8,233 nt of DNA from Bacillota bacterium (GTDB taxonomy: Bacteria > Bacillota > Clostridia > DSM-8532): positions 1-8,233 of the forward strand of contig JAEXPO010000465.1 in NCBI GenBank assembly GCA_023446675.1, written 5' to 3'. Made by a program: the position numbers and the translations under genes. Below the pieces are notes generated by a model that was given only the letters and a program-made list of their open reading frames with translations, ran no database searches and was not told where the DNA came from. Shown piece after piece: positions 1-5,726 of this stretch (position 1 is the first letter of the stretch; each line of letters begins with the position of its first letter).

Positions 1-1
1 G

Positions 2-253
2 AATAAGGCTGTCAGTGAAAAAATGAAGAGCATTGCACGAAATATTGCCGATGCGGTTCTGTTTACCCAGAATGTACGGAATGCCGGCGAGCAGGTATCC
101 TCCATAACACGGGATGTGGCGGCTTCGGTAAGCGAGGCTCTCTCGGTGACGGAGGAGATGGCGGCATCCCAGGAAGAGGTCAATAACCAGGCGAGAAACC
201 TGAGGCAAATTGCCGATGAGTTCAGCGAATCCGTCAGCGTCTTTGTATTATAG
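2..253 (+). CDS. Methyl-accepting chemotaxis protein, C-terminal fragment (5' end outside window)
   Basis: This is the last 83 codons of a gene that enters from the left edge; the frame is open from base 2 to the TAG at 251-253. The visible protein is a heptad-patterned, Ala/Ser/Glu-rich helix with segments such as AASVSEALSVTEEMAASQEE, ending in LRQIADEFSESVSVFVL. This is typical of the descending, C-terminal arm of the cytoplasmic coiled coil of chemoreceptors, after the CheW/CheA-contacting hairpin tip. In the family this arm carries Gln/Glu adaptation sites, and the EEMAASQEE stretch fits such a site. The ligand-binding domain, membrane segments and HAMP domain lie outside the window, so the signal sensed cannot be given. 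There is no C-terminal CheR-docking pentapeptide. An intrinsic terminator follows about 25 nt downstream. Confidence 0.85.
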   Translation, partial: NKAVSEKMKSIARNIADAVLFTQNVRNAGEQVSSITRDVAASVSEALSVTEEMAASQEEVNNQARNLRQIADEFSESVSVFVL

Positions 254-278
254 GCCTGTCATTAACTTTCGCAGCATA

Positions 279-339
279 AAGGTGCGTTTCACTTGGGGCA
301 TTTCGGCAGGAATGCCACGGGATACGCGCCTTTTATTTT
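279..339 (+). terminator. Intrinsic terminator after the chemoreceptor gene
   Basis: A 9-bp outer stem pairs AAGGTGCGT (279-287) with ACGCGCCTT (324-332), with one G-U pair. It encloses an inner hairpin GGCATT (297-302) / AATGCC (311-316). A T-rich tract (TTTTATTTT, 331-339) follows at once. The position, 25 nt past the stop codon, fits termination of the chemoreceptor transcript. Confidence 0.75.
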
Positions 340-383
340 GTCATACTATAGAAGGAATAATGCGGCTTAGTCTTAAACCTAAA

Positions 384-398
384 GCGGGCTATGCCCGC
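384..398. other. Short GC-rich hairpin, GCGGGC-TAT-GCCCGC
   Basis: A perfect 6-bp inverted repeat with a 3-nt loop. No T-run follows on the plus strand, and only a weak T-rich stretch follows when it is read on the minus strand. It is therefore not a convincing terminator. It lies in the otherwise empty 340-435 part of the gene-free stretch. Confidence 0.4.
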
Positions 399-439
399 AA
401 CACAATTGGAGAGAAGCACCTATAAAAATTTTTGTTTTT

Positions 440-468
440 TTGACATTTATCAGCGATAAGGTACTAAT
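440..468 (+). promoter_or_regulatory. Candidate vegetative promoter of the endonuclease IV-like gene
   Basis: A perfect -35 box TTGACA (440-445) is followed after 17 nt by ACTAAT (463-468), which matches the last four bases of the -10 consensus but lacks its TA start. A 13-bp palindrome, TTATC-AGC-GATAA (447-459), sits in the spacer and could be an operator. A start near 475 would leave a leader of about 130 nt before the ATG at 605. This is a pattern match only. Confidence 0.45.
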
Positions 469-488
469 GCTCGGATTTACCCATGGGA

Positions 489-506
489 CAGCAAGTTTTC
501 TTGTTG
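489..506 (+). other. Hairpin CAGCAAG-TTTT-CTTGTTG in the leader
   Basis: A 7-bp stem (489-495 with 500-506, one G-U pair) closed by a TTTT loop. It lies between the two direct repeats, and its 3' arm overlaps the -35-like TTGATG of the second copy. No T-run follows, so it is not a terminator. Confidence 0.5.
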
Positions 507-532
507 ATGCTTCTGAGCTGTAAGGTACTGAT

Positions 533-555
533 ACTCAAAAATTCGTTTTTGGAGT
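533..555 (+). other. UUCG-tetraloop hairpin in the leader
   Basis: ACTC-AAAAA (533-541) pairs with TTTTT-GAGT (546-550, 552-555) around a TTCG loop (542-545), with G551 bulged. The 5' arm is the end of the second direct repeat. UUCG tetraloops are common in structured RNAs, but this one is closed by an A-U pair rather than the especially stable C-G pair. No T-run follows. Confidence 0.5.
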
Positions 556-575
556 AGAATCAGGAGTGTATATAA

Positions 576-596
576 CCTAACCATGCCTTTAGGAGG
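576..596 (+). promoter_or_regulatory. Ribosome binding site AGGAGG, partly inside a small hairpin
   Basis: The Shine-Dalgarno AGGAGG (591-596) stands 8 nt before the ATG at 605. CCTAA (576-580) can pair with TTAGG (589-593), which would occlude the first half of the Shine-Dalgarno sequence. The 5-bp stem is weak alone but could tune translation as part of the larger leader. Confidence 0.5.
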
Positions 597-604
597 TAGA
601 AAAA

Positions 605-1456
605 ATGATCTGGTTTGGACCGGCAGGCAATTCGGAAAGCTTTTACGCCCAGGGGTACGATCATTCCTGGCAGATGCCGGAATGGCTTAAGAAAATGGGC
701 CTGAATGCCTACGAATACCAGTGCAACAAAGGCGTCAACCTGAAGGAGGAGACAGCCCGGAAAATAGGGGAGGCAGCCCTGGAAAACGGCATACGCCTAA
801 GTATCCACGCGCCCTATTATATTAATTTGTCCAGTACCGAGCCTGAAAAACGGAAGAATTCCATACGTTATCTTATGGAATCCCTCCAGGCGGCCAGATG
901 GATGGGAGCCTCACGGGTGGTGTTTCATCCGGGCTATGTTTCGGGCATTACCCGTGAAACCGCGGTGGAAATGGCCAAGGACACCCTTCTCAATGCCATT
1001 GAGGAAGCCGAAGGAGGAGCTTTTGGCGATATTACCCTTTGCCCTGAGGTTTTGGGAAAATCCAACCAGCTTGGAAATCTGGAAGAGGTAATGTCCCTCT
1101 GCGACCTGGATAAAAGACTTATCCCCTGCGTGGATTTCGGGCATGTTCACGCCCTGACGCGAGGTGGCATGAACACGGAAGAGGATTTCAGGAAAATACT
1201 TCAAACGGTGGGCGAAGCGTTGGGGCCGGAAAGGCTTAAAAAGCTTCATATCCATTTCAGCCGGGTTGAATTTGACAAGCATGGCGAAAAGAAGCACTGG
1301 GGCCTTTCAGATACCCAGTATGGGCCGGAATTTGAACCCCTGGCCCGTGTTCTTTCGGACTTGAGCATGGAACCCGTGATTATCTGTGAGTCCCGGCAGA
1401 ATATGGCCGAGGACGCCCTTACCCTTAAAGGTATTTACCAAGGATTGACGGAATAA
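605..1456 (+). CDS. Endonuclease IV-like TIM-barrel protein (AP endonuclease family 2)
   Basis: This 283-residue protein has the length and motif order of deoxyribonuclease IV (Nfo), a Zn-dependent enzyme that nicks DNA 5' to abasic sites in base excision repair. Probable metal ligands are H68 (IHAPYY), H108 (VVFHPG), E148 (CPEV), D177 and H180 (VDFGHVHA), H215 (LHIHFS), H231 (GEKKH) and E262 (CES). These fall within a few residues of E. coli Nfo ligands H69, H109, E145, D179, H182, H216, H231 and E261. The ninth ligand, Asp229 of Nfo in a D-R-H motif, is not obvious: GEKKH stands there, with E228 or D224 as possible substitutes. The HIHFS...GEKKH loop suggests a divergent branch, so a sugar isomerase-like or other TIM-barrel role remains possible. 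The start is set by AGGAGG 8 nt upstream. The 3' end overlaps the convergent prenyltransferase gene by 32 bp. Confidence 0.8.
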   Translation: MIWFGPAGNSESFYAQGYDHSWQMPEWLKKMGLNAYEYQCNKGVNLKEETARKIGEAALENGIRLSIHAPYYINLSSTEPEKRKNSIRYLMESLQAARWMGASRVVFHPGYVSGITRETAVEMAKDTLLNAIEEAEGGAFGDITLCPEVLGKSNQLGNLEEVMSLCDLDKRLIPCVDFGHVHALTRGGMNTEEDFRKILQTVGEALGPERLKKLHIHFSRVEFDKHGEKKHWGLSDTQYGPEFEPLARVLSDLSMEPVIICESRQNMAEDALTLKGIYQGLTE

Positions 1457-2378
1457 GGGATAAAATTAAAGGCAGCAGGATAATAAGAAAGTTGAGTATT
1501 GATAGGGAGAAGGTATCTTTTTTAGTGTGAAGCCGAAAAAAGGTCCGCACATTCTTAAATACAAAAAGGGCTCCCGGAAGGACAATAAGGGACGGAAGCG
1601 GCAAATAGCCCAGTACCGTGCACAGGAGAATATCCAAATAGGCGGCGGTATAGAGCCCGCCAAAGAGAAAAAGGGCCTTGGACCTTCCGATTTGCACTGG
1701 AAGCGTGTAGCGCTTATTGGGTAAATCGTCCTCCACATCACAGATGTTATTGGCCAGCATGATATTGGCGATGCAGCATATGGCAGGCACCACAGAAAGA
1801 GCCATCGGTAAAAGTACGGGCCAGGCCAGGATTACCGTCAGGCTGGAGGCGGTAAGCTTAACTATGAGAGGATTTGATTCCCAGGCCGACAGGTAGATGA
1901 CAAGAAAGGGAAGGATGCCTCCCATAAAAAAGCCAGATAAAAGCTCTCCCAAAGGAGTACGGGATATGGGCAGAGGACCAGCCGAGTACAAAATGCCGGC
2001 TCCAAAGCAGAGGACACCTAGAATCAGTACGGTATAGTCATTGGATAAAAAGGTGAAAAGTCCGAAAGCAACTGCACATAGGAAAAGCAGGATAAGAACG
2101 GCCTTGACGGATCGGACGGAAAGCTTATGGCTGACAATGGCGTTGTGGGTTTCATAATTATAGCCTTCCTTTTTAATTGCACCCCGATAATCCTGATAAT
2201 TGTTGAGGGCTGTGGTAAACATATCAAAGCACAGCATGGAAACAAAGAAGGTGGCTACCCCCCTTGCATTGAAGTTTGGAAAACGGTAAAGGGTATAGAC
2301 GACGCCAAAAAGAAAAGGAATGACGCTTGCCATTTTTGTTTGTATCTCAACCAGCTTCAAAAAGCTTTTAAAATTCAT
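1425..2378 (-). CDS. UbiA-family prenyltransferase, MenA-like
   Basis: A 317-residue, very hydrophobic protein with about eight or nine membrane segments (roughly residues 18-32, 40-58, 91-112, 115-132, 146-165, 175-210, 233-256, 260-275, 290-312). Family members transfer a polyprenyl chain to an aromatic acceptor using Mg-bound diphosphate. The first Asp motif is NNYQDYRG (N59/N60, D63) and the second is NNICDVEDD (N210/N211, D214, D217, D218), followed by KRYTLPVQIG, close to the KRTLAVRLG-type stretch of MenA. YSAGPLPISRTPLGEL (131-146) is also MenA-like. Its best guess is therefore 1,4-dihydroxy-2-naphthoate prenyltransferase for menaquinone, but no other men gene is in view and the first motif lacks its usual downstream Asp, so the acceptor is uncertain. 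The start is set by AGGAGG (complement of 2386-2391), 7 nt before the ATG. It is divergent from aroQ. Confidence 0.82.
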   Translation of the reverse strand: MNFKSFLKLVEIQTKMASVIPFLFGVVYTLYRFPNFNARGVATFFVSMLCFDMFTTALNNYQDYRGAIKKEGYNYETHNAIVSHKLSVRSVKAVLILLFLCAVAFGLFTFLSNDYTVLILGVLCFGAGILYSAGPLPISRTPLGELLSGFFMGGILPFLVIYLSAWESNPLIVKLTASSLTVILAWPVLLPMALSVVPAICCIANIMLANNICDVEDDLPNKRYTLPVQIGRSKALFLFGGLYTAAYLDILLCTVLGYLPLPSLIVLPGALFVFKNVRTFFRLHTKKDTFSLSILNFLIILLPLILSLIPSILGKYL

Positions 2379-2398
2379 GGAACTACCTCCTCATGCGT

Positions 2399-2404
2399 AT
2401 TATA
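2399..2404 (-). promoter_or_regulatory. -10-like TATAAT upstream of the prenyltransferase gene
   Basis: The complement of 2399-2404 reads TATAAT, 20 nt upstream of the ATG. No good -35 box stands 16-18 nt away; TGGACA (complement of 2428-2433) is 23 nt away, which is too far. A start point here would give a leader of only about 15 nt, just enough for the ribosome binding site. Confidence 0.35.
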
Positions 2405-2486
2405 GTTTTACCTTTTTTTCAAAAGCCTGTCCAGTATTTTTTACATTTGCTTATTTCCACGGGTTTCATTCCTGCACGGGTTAAGC

Positions 2487-2492
2487 TATAAT
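2487..2492 (+). promoter_or_regulatory. -10-like TATAAT upstream of aroQ
   Basis: A perfect TATAAT at 2487-2492 has only a poor -35 (TTTCAT, 2464-2469) at 17-nt spacing. If used, the aroQ transcript would have a leader of about 180 nt containing the 2544-2561 hairpin and the 27-bp duplication. Confidence 0.35.
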
Positions 2493-2543
2493 CAAGAGAG
2501 ACTGCCCTCTGGAAGGATTTACAGGCTGTTTTATAAGGCATTA

Positions 2544-2561
2544 CAGGAAGCGGCCTTCCTG
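2544..2561. other. Hairpin CAGGAAG-CGGC-CTTCCTG between the divergent genes
   Basis: A perfect 7-bp inverted repeat with a 4-nt loop. Neither side carries a T-run placed for termination. It lies in the presumed aroQ leader, and its role is unknown. Confidence 0.5.
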
Positions 2562-2581
2562 CAAAAGAACAGAAGCGTAAA

Positions 2582-2635
2582 GAATAGGGACAAGAATAGA
2601 AAGTTAAGGAATAGGGACAAGAATAGAAAGTTAAA
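2582..2635. repeat. Tandem duplication, 27-bp unit, two copies
   Basis: The unit begins GAATAGGGACAAGAATAGAA and runs 2582-2608, then 2609-2635. The first 26 bases are identical in both copies and only the last differs (G or A). A degraded further copy may follow (ACAGAGACTCAAGGAACT). The unit itself contains GAATAG twice. It ends 27 nt before the aroQ ribosome binding site. Near-perfect identity suggests a recent slippage event or a site under selection. Confidence 0.9.
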
Positions 2636-2675
2636 AAACAGAGACTCAAGGAACTGAAGCTAAGGAGACTTGGAC

Positions 2676-3110
2676 ATGTATAAGATAAGGGTACTTAACG
2701 GACCTAATTTAAATTTGCTGGGAACCAGGGAGCCTAAGGTATATGGCCATACCACCCTTAAGGATATTGAGGATAAAATGAGAGCGCAGGCTGAAAGCTA
2801 CGGCTGGGAGATCGATTTTATTCAGTCCAATCACGAAGGCGCCCTTACGGATGCCATTCATGAAGCCGCGGCCCAGGGGTATAAGGCCGTCATTATGAAT
2901 CCCGGTGCATTTACTCACTACAGCTATGCCTTACGGGATGCCATAAGCGGTACGGGAATAACTGCCATAGAGGTACATATCTCCAATATTCATGCCAGGG
3001 AGCCCTTCAGGGAAAAATCCGTTATAGCTCCGGTCTGCATGGGCCAAATTTGCGGCCTGGGGTTAGAGGGTTATCTGGCGGCATTGTTCGTATTAAAGGC
3101 CAAGCTGTAA
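2676..3110 (+). CDS. aroQ: 3-dehydroquinate dehydratase, type II
   Basis: This cytosolic enzyme converts 3-dehydroquinate to 3-dehydroshikimate, the third step of the shikimate pathway. At 144 residues it has the normal type II length. Diagnostic motifs appear in order: VLNGPNLNLLGTREP (6-20) with catalytic-loop R18 and Y23; QSNHEGALTDAIHEA (50-64); NPGAFTHYSYALRDA (75-89); the catalytic histidine in EVHISN (H101); and HAREPFREKS (106-115). I chose the ATG at 2676 because the Shine-Dalgarno AAGGAG (2662-2667) is 8 nt upstream of it; an in-frame TTG at 2670 would be only 2 nt from that site. It heads the aroQ - M24 peptidase - efp order conserved in many Bacillota, with a 47-nt gap to the next gene. 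Confidence 0.96.
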   Translation: MYKIRVLNGPNLNLLGTREPKVYGHTTLKDIEDKMRAQAESYGWEIDFIQSNHEGALTDAIHEAAAQGYKAVIMNPGAFTHYSYALRDAISGTGITAIEVHISNIHAREPFREKSVIAPVCMGQICGLGLEGYLAALFVLKAKL

Positions 3111-3157
3111 GTAAATGAGGAATTGAACCATAAGGTGTTTTTGAAAGGAATGATAAT

Positions 3158-4231
3158 ATGAGCGAGAGACTTGTGAGCCTAAGACAAAAAATGATTGAAA
3201 AGGATATTGAAGCCGTCATTTTAATAGGCCGGCCCAATACATTATATCTTTCAGGCTTTACCGGAAGTACCTCCTTCCTCTTTATAACGGACAGGGACGC
3301 TGTGCTGGTGGTAGACTTCCGTTACACTATCCAGGCAAAAAGACAGGTTTATCCCGGGATAAAGGTTTTAGAGCAGCAGGAAGGCTTTTTAAAGGCCATT
3401 AATGAGCTTATAGGCAATTCCGGTGTAAAAAAGGTGGGCTTTGAGGGTAATTGCCTGACCTTTACCGAATACACCTCCATGAAGGAGAAGCTGACCAATG
3501 CCGATAGCTTTATCTCTATTGGAAGCTTGGTTGATCGTATGCGAATGGTAAAGGATGAAGGCGAAATCCAGTGCATACAGGAAGCGGTTCTTTTAGGAGA
3601 TAAGGTTTTTGATCATATTATAGGGTATATTAAGCCTGGTGTGACGGAAAACGAAATTGCCGCCGAGATGGAGCATAAAATGAAGACGCTGGGAGCAAAG
3701 GGCCCGTCTTTTGAAACTATTGTGGCTGCAGGCATCCGTTCGGCCATGTGCCACGGTACTGCCACAGACAATGTGTTAAAGTCCGGTGACGCCATTGTTC
3801 TTGATTTCGGTGTGATTTACAGGAACTACTGCTCCGATATGACCCGTACGGTTTTCCTGGGTGAGCCCTCTGCCGATCTCAGGAAGATTTACAACATTGT
3901 CAAGAAGGCACAGCAGGCCGGGCTGGATGCCATTGTGGCAGGGCTTACAGGCAAGCAGGCCGATGCCATAGCCAGAGATATCATTGAGGCAGAGGGTTAC
4001 GGCAAATGCTTCGGCCACAGCCTGGGCCATGGCGTGGGGCTGGAGATTCATGAAAACCCCAGACTTTCACAGGCCTCTGAGGATACCCTGGATGACGGTA
4101 TGGTGTTTTCCGTAGAGCCTGGAATTTATGTGGAGGGCATAGGGGGCGTACGCATTGAGGATATGGCAGTGCTTTCCGGAGGCAAGGTCCGGAACTTTAC
4201 AACCAGCACCAAGGAATTATTGATTTTGTGA
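3158..4231 (+). CDS. pepP: Xaa-Pro aminopeptidase, M24 family
   Basis: A 357-residue cytosolic metallopeptidase expected to remove N-terminal residues that precede proline. Residues 1 to about 130 form a creatinase-like N-terminal domain (for example ILIGRPNTLYLSGFTGS), and residues 135-357 the pita-bread catalytic domain. All five dinuclear metal ligands are visible: D216 (VLDFG), D227 (CSDMTRT), H291 (GHSLGHGVG), E320 (SVEPGIY) and E334 (RIEDM). H199 (MCHGT) and H287 fit the usual substrate-site histidines. The start ATG has AAAGGA (3144-3149) 8 nt upstream. The gene corresponds by position to papA/yqhT of Bacillus subtilis. A prolidase (dipeptidase) activity cannot be excluded from sequence, so the symbol is a family-level choice. 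No terminator separates it clearly from efp. Confidence 0.93.
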   Translation: MSERLVSLRQKMIEKDIEAVILIGRPNTLYLSGFTGSTSFLFITDRDAVLVVDFRYTIQAKRQVYPGIKVLEQQEGFLKAINELIGNSGVKKVGFEGNCLTFTEYTSMKEKLTNADSFISIGSLVDRMRMVKDEGEIQCIQEAVLLGDKVFDHIIGYIKPGVTENEIAAEMEHKMKTLGAKGPSFETIVAAGIRSAMCHGTATDNVLKSGDAIVLDFGVIYRNYCSDMTRTVFLGEPSADLRKIYNIVKKAQQAGLDAIVAGLTGKQADAIARDIIEAEGYGKCFGHSLGHGVGLEIHENPRLSQASEDTLDDGMVFSVEPGIYVEGIGGVRIEDMAVLSGGKVRNFTTSTKELLIL

Positions 4232-4295
4232 TAAAAAGCATGGTCCTTTGTGTTGAAACTGGTAAAAATTAATACCCTTAAAAGGTTACCCACCC

Positions 4296-4324
4296 TTGCA
4301 ATAGTTGTCTTTTTAGCTTAAGAT
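4296..4324 (+). promoter_or_regulatory. Possible internal promoter for efp
   Basis: In the 172-nt gap before efp, TTGCAA (4296-4301) and TAAGAT (4319-4324) are spaced by 17 nt, each matching 4 of 6 consensus bases. An alternative -10, TATAGT (4324-4329), lacks a matching -35. The long gap, compared with 47 nt between the two upstream genes, makes separate efp expression plausible. Confidence 0.35.
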
Positions 4325-4403
4325 ATAGTGGTAAGATTTTGCGCTTTCCCAATGAATACAGTGGATTCAGTCGGGGGGCCGATATTCGGAAGGAAGGTCA
4401 ATT

Positions 4404-4961
4404 ATGATAGTTGCCGGCGATTTTAGGAATAACGTCACATTTGAAATGGACGGACAAGTGTTTCAGATCATCGAATTCCAGCATGTTAAGCCTGGAAAAG
4501 GTGCCGCATTTGTCAGAACCAAAATTAAGAATGTGATTACGGGATCCACCGTAGAACGTACGTTCAACCCCTCGGATAAGTTCGAAAAAGCTCAGATTAA
4601 CCGCAGAGATATGGAATACCTCTACAATGACGGTGATCTGGCTCATTTTATGGACATCGAAACCTATGAGCAGGAGCCCATAAATATTTCAAAGCTGGGT
4701 GATGCTCTGGCTTTTGTAAAAGAAAATACCGTATGTAAAATTCTTTCCTATAAAGACAATGTATTCGGTATTGAGCCTCCCATGTTTGTAGAGCTTGAAA
4801 TTACCGAAACCGAGCCCGGCTTTAAGGGTGATACGGCTACCGGCGCAAACAAGCCTGCTACAGTGGAAACCGGAGCGACAGTAAAGGTGCCTCTGTTTGT
4901 TAATATCGGCGATAGAATCCGTGTTGACACCAGAACCGGTGAATACCTGGAAAGAGCCTGA
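4404..4961 (+). CDS. efp: Translation elongation factor P
   Basis: EF-P binds between the P and E sites of ribosomes stalled on consecutive prolines and promotes peptide bond formation. The 185-residue length and three-beta-barrel layout fit: an N-terminal KOW-like domain (1 to about 65) and two OB-fold domains (about 66-128 and 129-185). The conserved loop [16 protein letters not shown] puts the modified lysine at K32, the same position as in Bacillus subtilis EF-P, and the C-terminus [13 protein letters not shown] matches the family signature. The modification enzyme is not in this window. The start has AGGAAGG (4391-4397) 6 nt upstream. Its pairing with an Xaa-Pro aminopeptidase is the usual Bacillota order and links two proline-related activities. 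A strong terminator follows. Confidence 0.97.
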   Translation: MIVAGDFRNNVTFEMDGQVFQIIEFQHVKPGKGAAFVRTKIKNVITGSTVERTFNPSDKFEKAQINRRDMEYLYNDGDLAHFMDIETYEQEPINISKLGDALAFVKENTVCKILSYKDNVFGIEPPMFVELEITETEPGFKGDTATGANKPATVETGATVKVPLFVNIGDRIRVDTRTGEYLERA

Positions 4962-5010
4962 TAAGCGCTTTTAGACAGGGTTAAACGCATTCTAATGGAA
5001 ATAGGTACAG

Positions 5011-5033
5011 GAGAGCCGTCAGGCTCTCTTTTT
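5011..5033 (+). terminator. Intrinsic terminator after efp
   Basis: A perfect 7-bp GC-rich stem, GAGAGCC (5011-5017) / GGCTCTC (5022-5028), with a GTCA loop and a run of five T (5029-5033). It lies 50 nt after the efp stop and ends the aroQ-pepP-efp unit. Confidence 0.92.
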
Positions 5034-5099
5034 ACATGGATTTGAAAGCATTTTATTTAGCTATGCACAATTCTTGTCACTCGTATTGTAATCTTACTT

Positions 5100-5128
5100 G
5101 CATAAAAAATGAAATTCCTCCAATACTA
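5100..5128 (+). promoter_or_regulatory. spoVT: Candidate sigma-G-type promoter of spoVT
   Basis: GCATA (5100-5104) and AATACTA (5122-5128) are separated by 17 nt. The forespore sigma-G consensus in Bacillus subtilis is about GHATR, 17-18 nt, CATNHTA, so only the first base of the -10 differs. B. subtilis spoVT is itself sigma-G dependent, which supports the call. The overlap between sigma-F and sigma-G specificities leaves the exact factor open. Confidence 0.6.
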
Positions 5129-5171
5129 TGAATGCTTAAAAAAAACTTAAGTATGGAAGGAGGCATACATT

Positions 5172-5726
5172 TTGAAAGCAACTGGCATTGTGCGTCGCAT
5201 CGACGATTTGGGCAGAGTTGTTATTCCAAAGGAAATCAGAAGGACCTTGAGGATTCGCGAAGGTGATCCCCTCGAGATTTATACAGACAGGGAAGGAGAG
5301 GTTATCCTTAAAAAATATTCGCCCATAGGAGAGCTTGGCGATTTTGCGGAAGCTTATGCGGAATCGCTTCATAATACAAGCGGCCACATCATCGCTGTAG
5401 CCGACAGAGATTCTATCATTGCTGTTTCAGGCGGTTCCAAAAAGGAGCTGCTGGAAAAGAATCTCAGCTCCGATATTGAAAAGGTTATTGAAAACAGGGA
5501 TACCTTTGCAGCTTTATCTATGGATTCTCAAAAAATTCCTGTCATTCAGGACGAAAAGGGTAATAACAAATATTCCTGTCAGGTCATCACCCCCATTATA
5601 TCCGAGGGGGATGCTATTGGTGCCGTGCTTATGCTCTCAACGGATCCCAAGGCCAAAATGGGCGATGTGGAAACAAAGCTCGTTCAATCCGCAGCGGGAT
5701 TTCTGGGAAGGCATATGGAGCAATAA
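5172..5726 (+). CDS. spoVT: Stage V sporulation protein T, AbrB-type forespore regulator
   Basis: A 184-residue transcription factor, close to the 178 residues of the Bacillus protein. Residues 1-50 form the AbrB swapped-hairpin DNA-binding domain (MKATGIVRRIDDLGRVVIPK, then EIRRTLRIREGDPLEIYTD). Residues about 55-184 form a GAF-like domain, which distinguishes SpoVT from short AbrB proteins. In Bacillus SpoVT is a tetramer that raises or lowers sigma-G genes late in the forespore and affects spore coat and germination. The start is TTG at 5172, set by AAGGAGG (5157-5163) 8 nt upstream and by the perfect N-terminal motif beginning right there; no in-frame ATG would keep the domain intact. It stands alone between the efp terminator and its own. 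Confidence 0.95.
   Translation: MKATGIVRRIDDLGRVVIPKEIRRTLRIREGDPLEIYTDREGEVILKKYSPIGELGDFAEAYAESLHNTSGHIIAVADRDSIIAVSGGSKKELLEKNLSSDIEKVIENRDTFAALSMDSQKIPVIQDEKGNNKYSCQVITPIISEGDAIGAVLMLSTDPKAKMGDVETKLVQSAAGFLGRHMEQ

Larger units (their letters stand above)
440..536 (+). repeat. Imperfect direct repeat, two 33-nt copies 64 nt apart
   Basis: Positions 440-472 and 504-536 align without gaps at 24 of 33 positions. The best conserved part is TAAGGTACT(A/G)AT(G/A)CTC (457-472 and 521-536; 14 of 16 identical). Each copy has a TTGA -35-like start and ACT(A/G)AT exactly 17 nt later, so the two could be tandem promoters, paired protein-binding sites, or halves of a structured RNA. The core GGTACTAAT also resembles the conserved 3' end of 23S rRNA, but no further rRNA similarity is evident. 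The stretch 254-604 has no convincing gene. Confidence 0.6.

Noticed and set aside
210..425. A 71-codon plus-strand frame over the chemoreceptor end and terminator
   Set aside because: It overlaps the receptor in another frame and runs through a terminator stem, with no ribosome binding site or family resemblance.
440..604. Known riboswitch classes (c-di-GMP, cobalamin, TPP, SAM, fluoride, ZTP, THF)
   Set aside because: None of their conserved core sequences is present in the leader.
911..1297. A 128-codon minus-strand frame inside the endonuclease IV-like gene
   Set aside because: It is fully antisense to a gene with clear metal-ligand motifs, and has no ribosome binding site or family features.
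2419..2649. Minus-strand frame starting at TTG that encodes a 9-residue repeat (LTFYSCPYS twice)
   Set aside because: The peptide repeat is just the 27-bp duplication read through. There is no Shine-Dalgarno sequence, and the rest looks non-coding.
2405..2669. T-box or amino acid riboswitch in the aroQ leader
   Set aside because: No T-box AGGGTGGAACC-like sequence, specifier stem or terminator/antiterminator pair was found.
4371..4389. Alternative short stems TCGG-GGGG-CCGA and CCGA-TAT-TCGG next to the efp Shine-Dalgarno
   Set aside because: Stems of 4 bp are too short to claim a regulatory switch. They were noted only because they are mutually exclusive and adjacent to the ribosome binding site.
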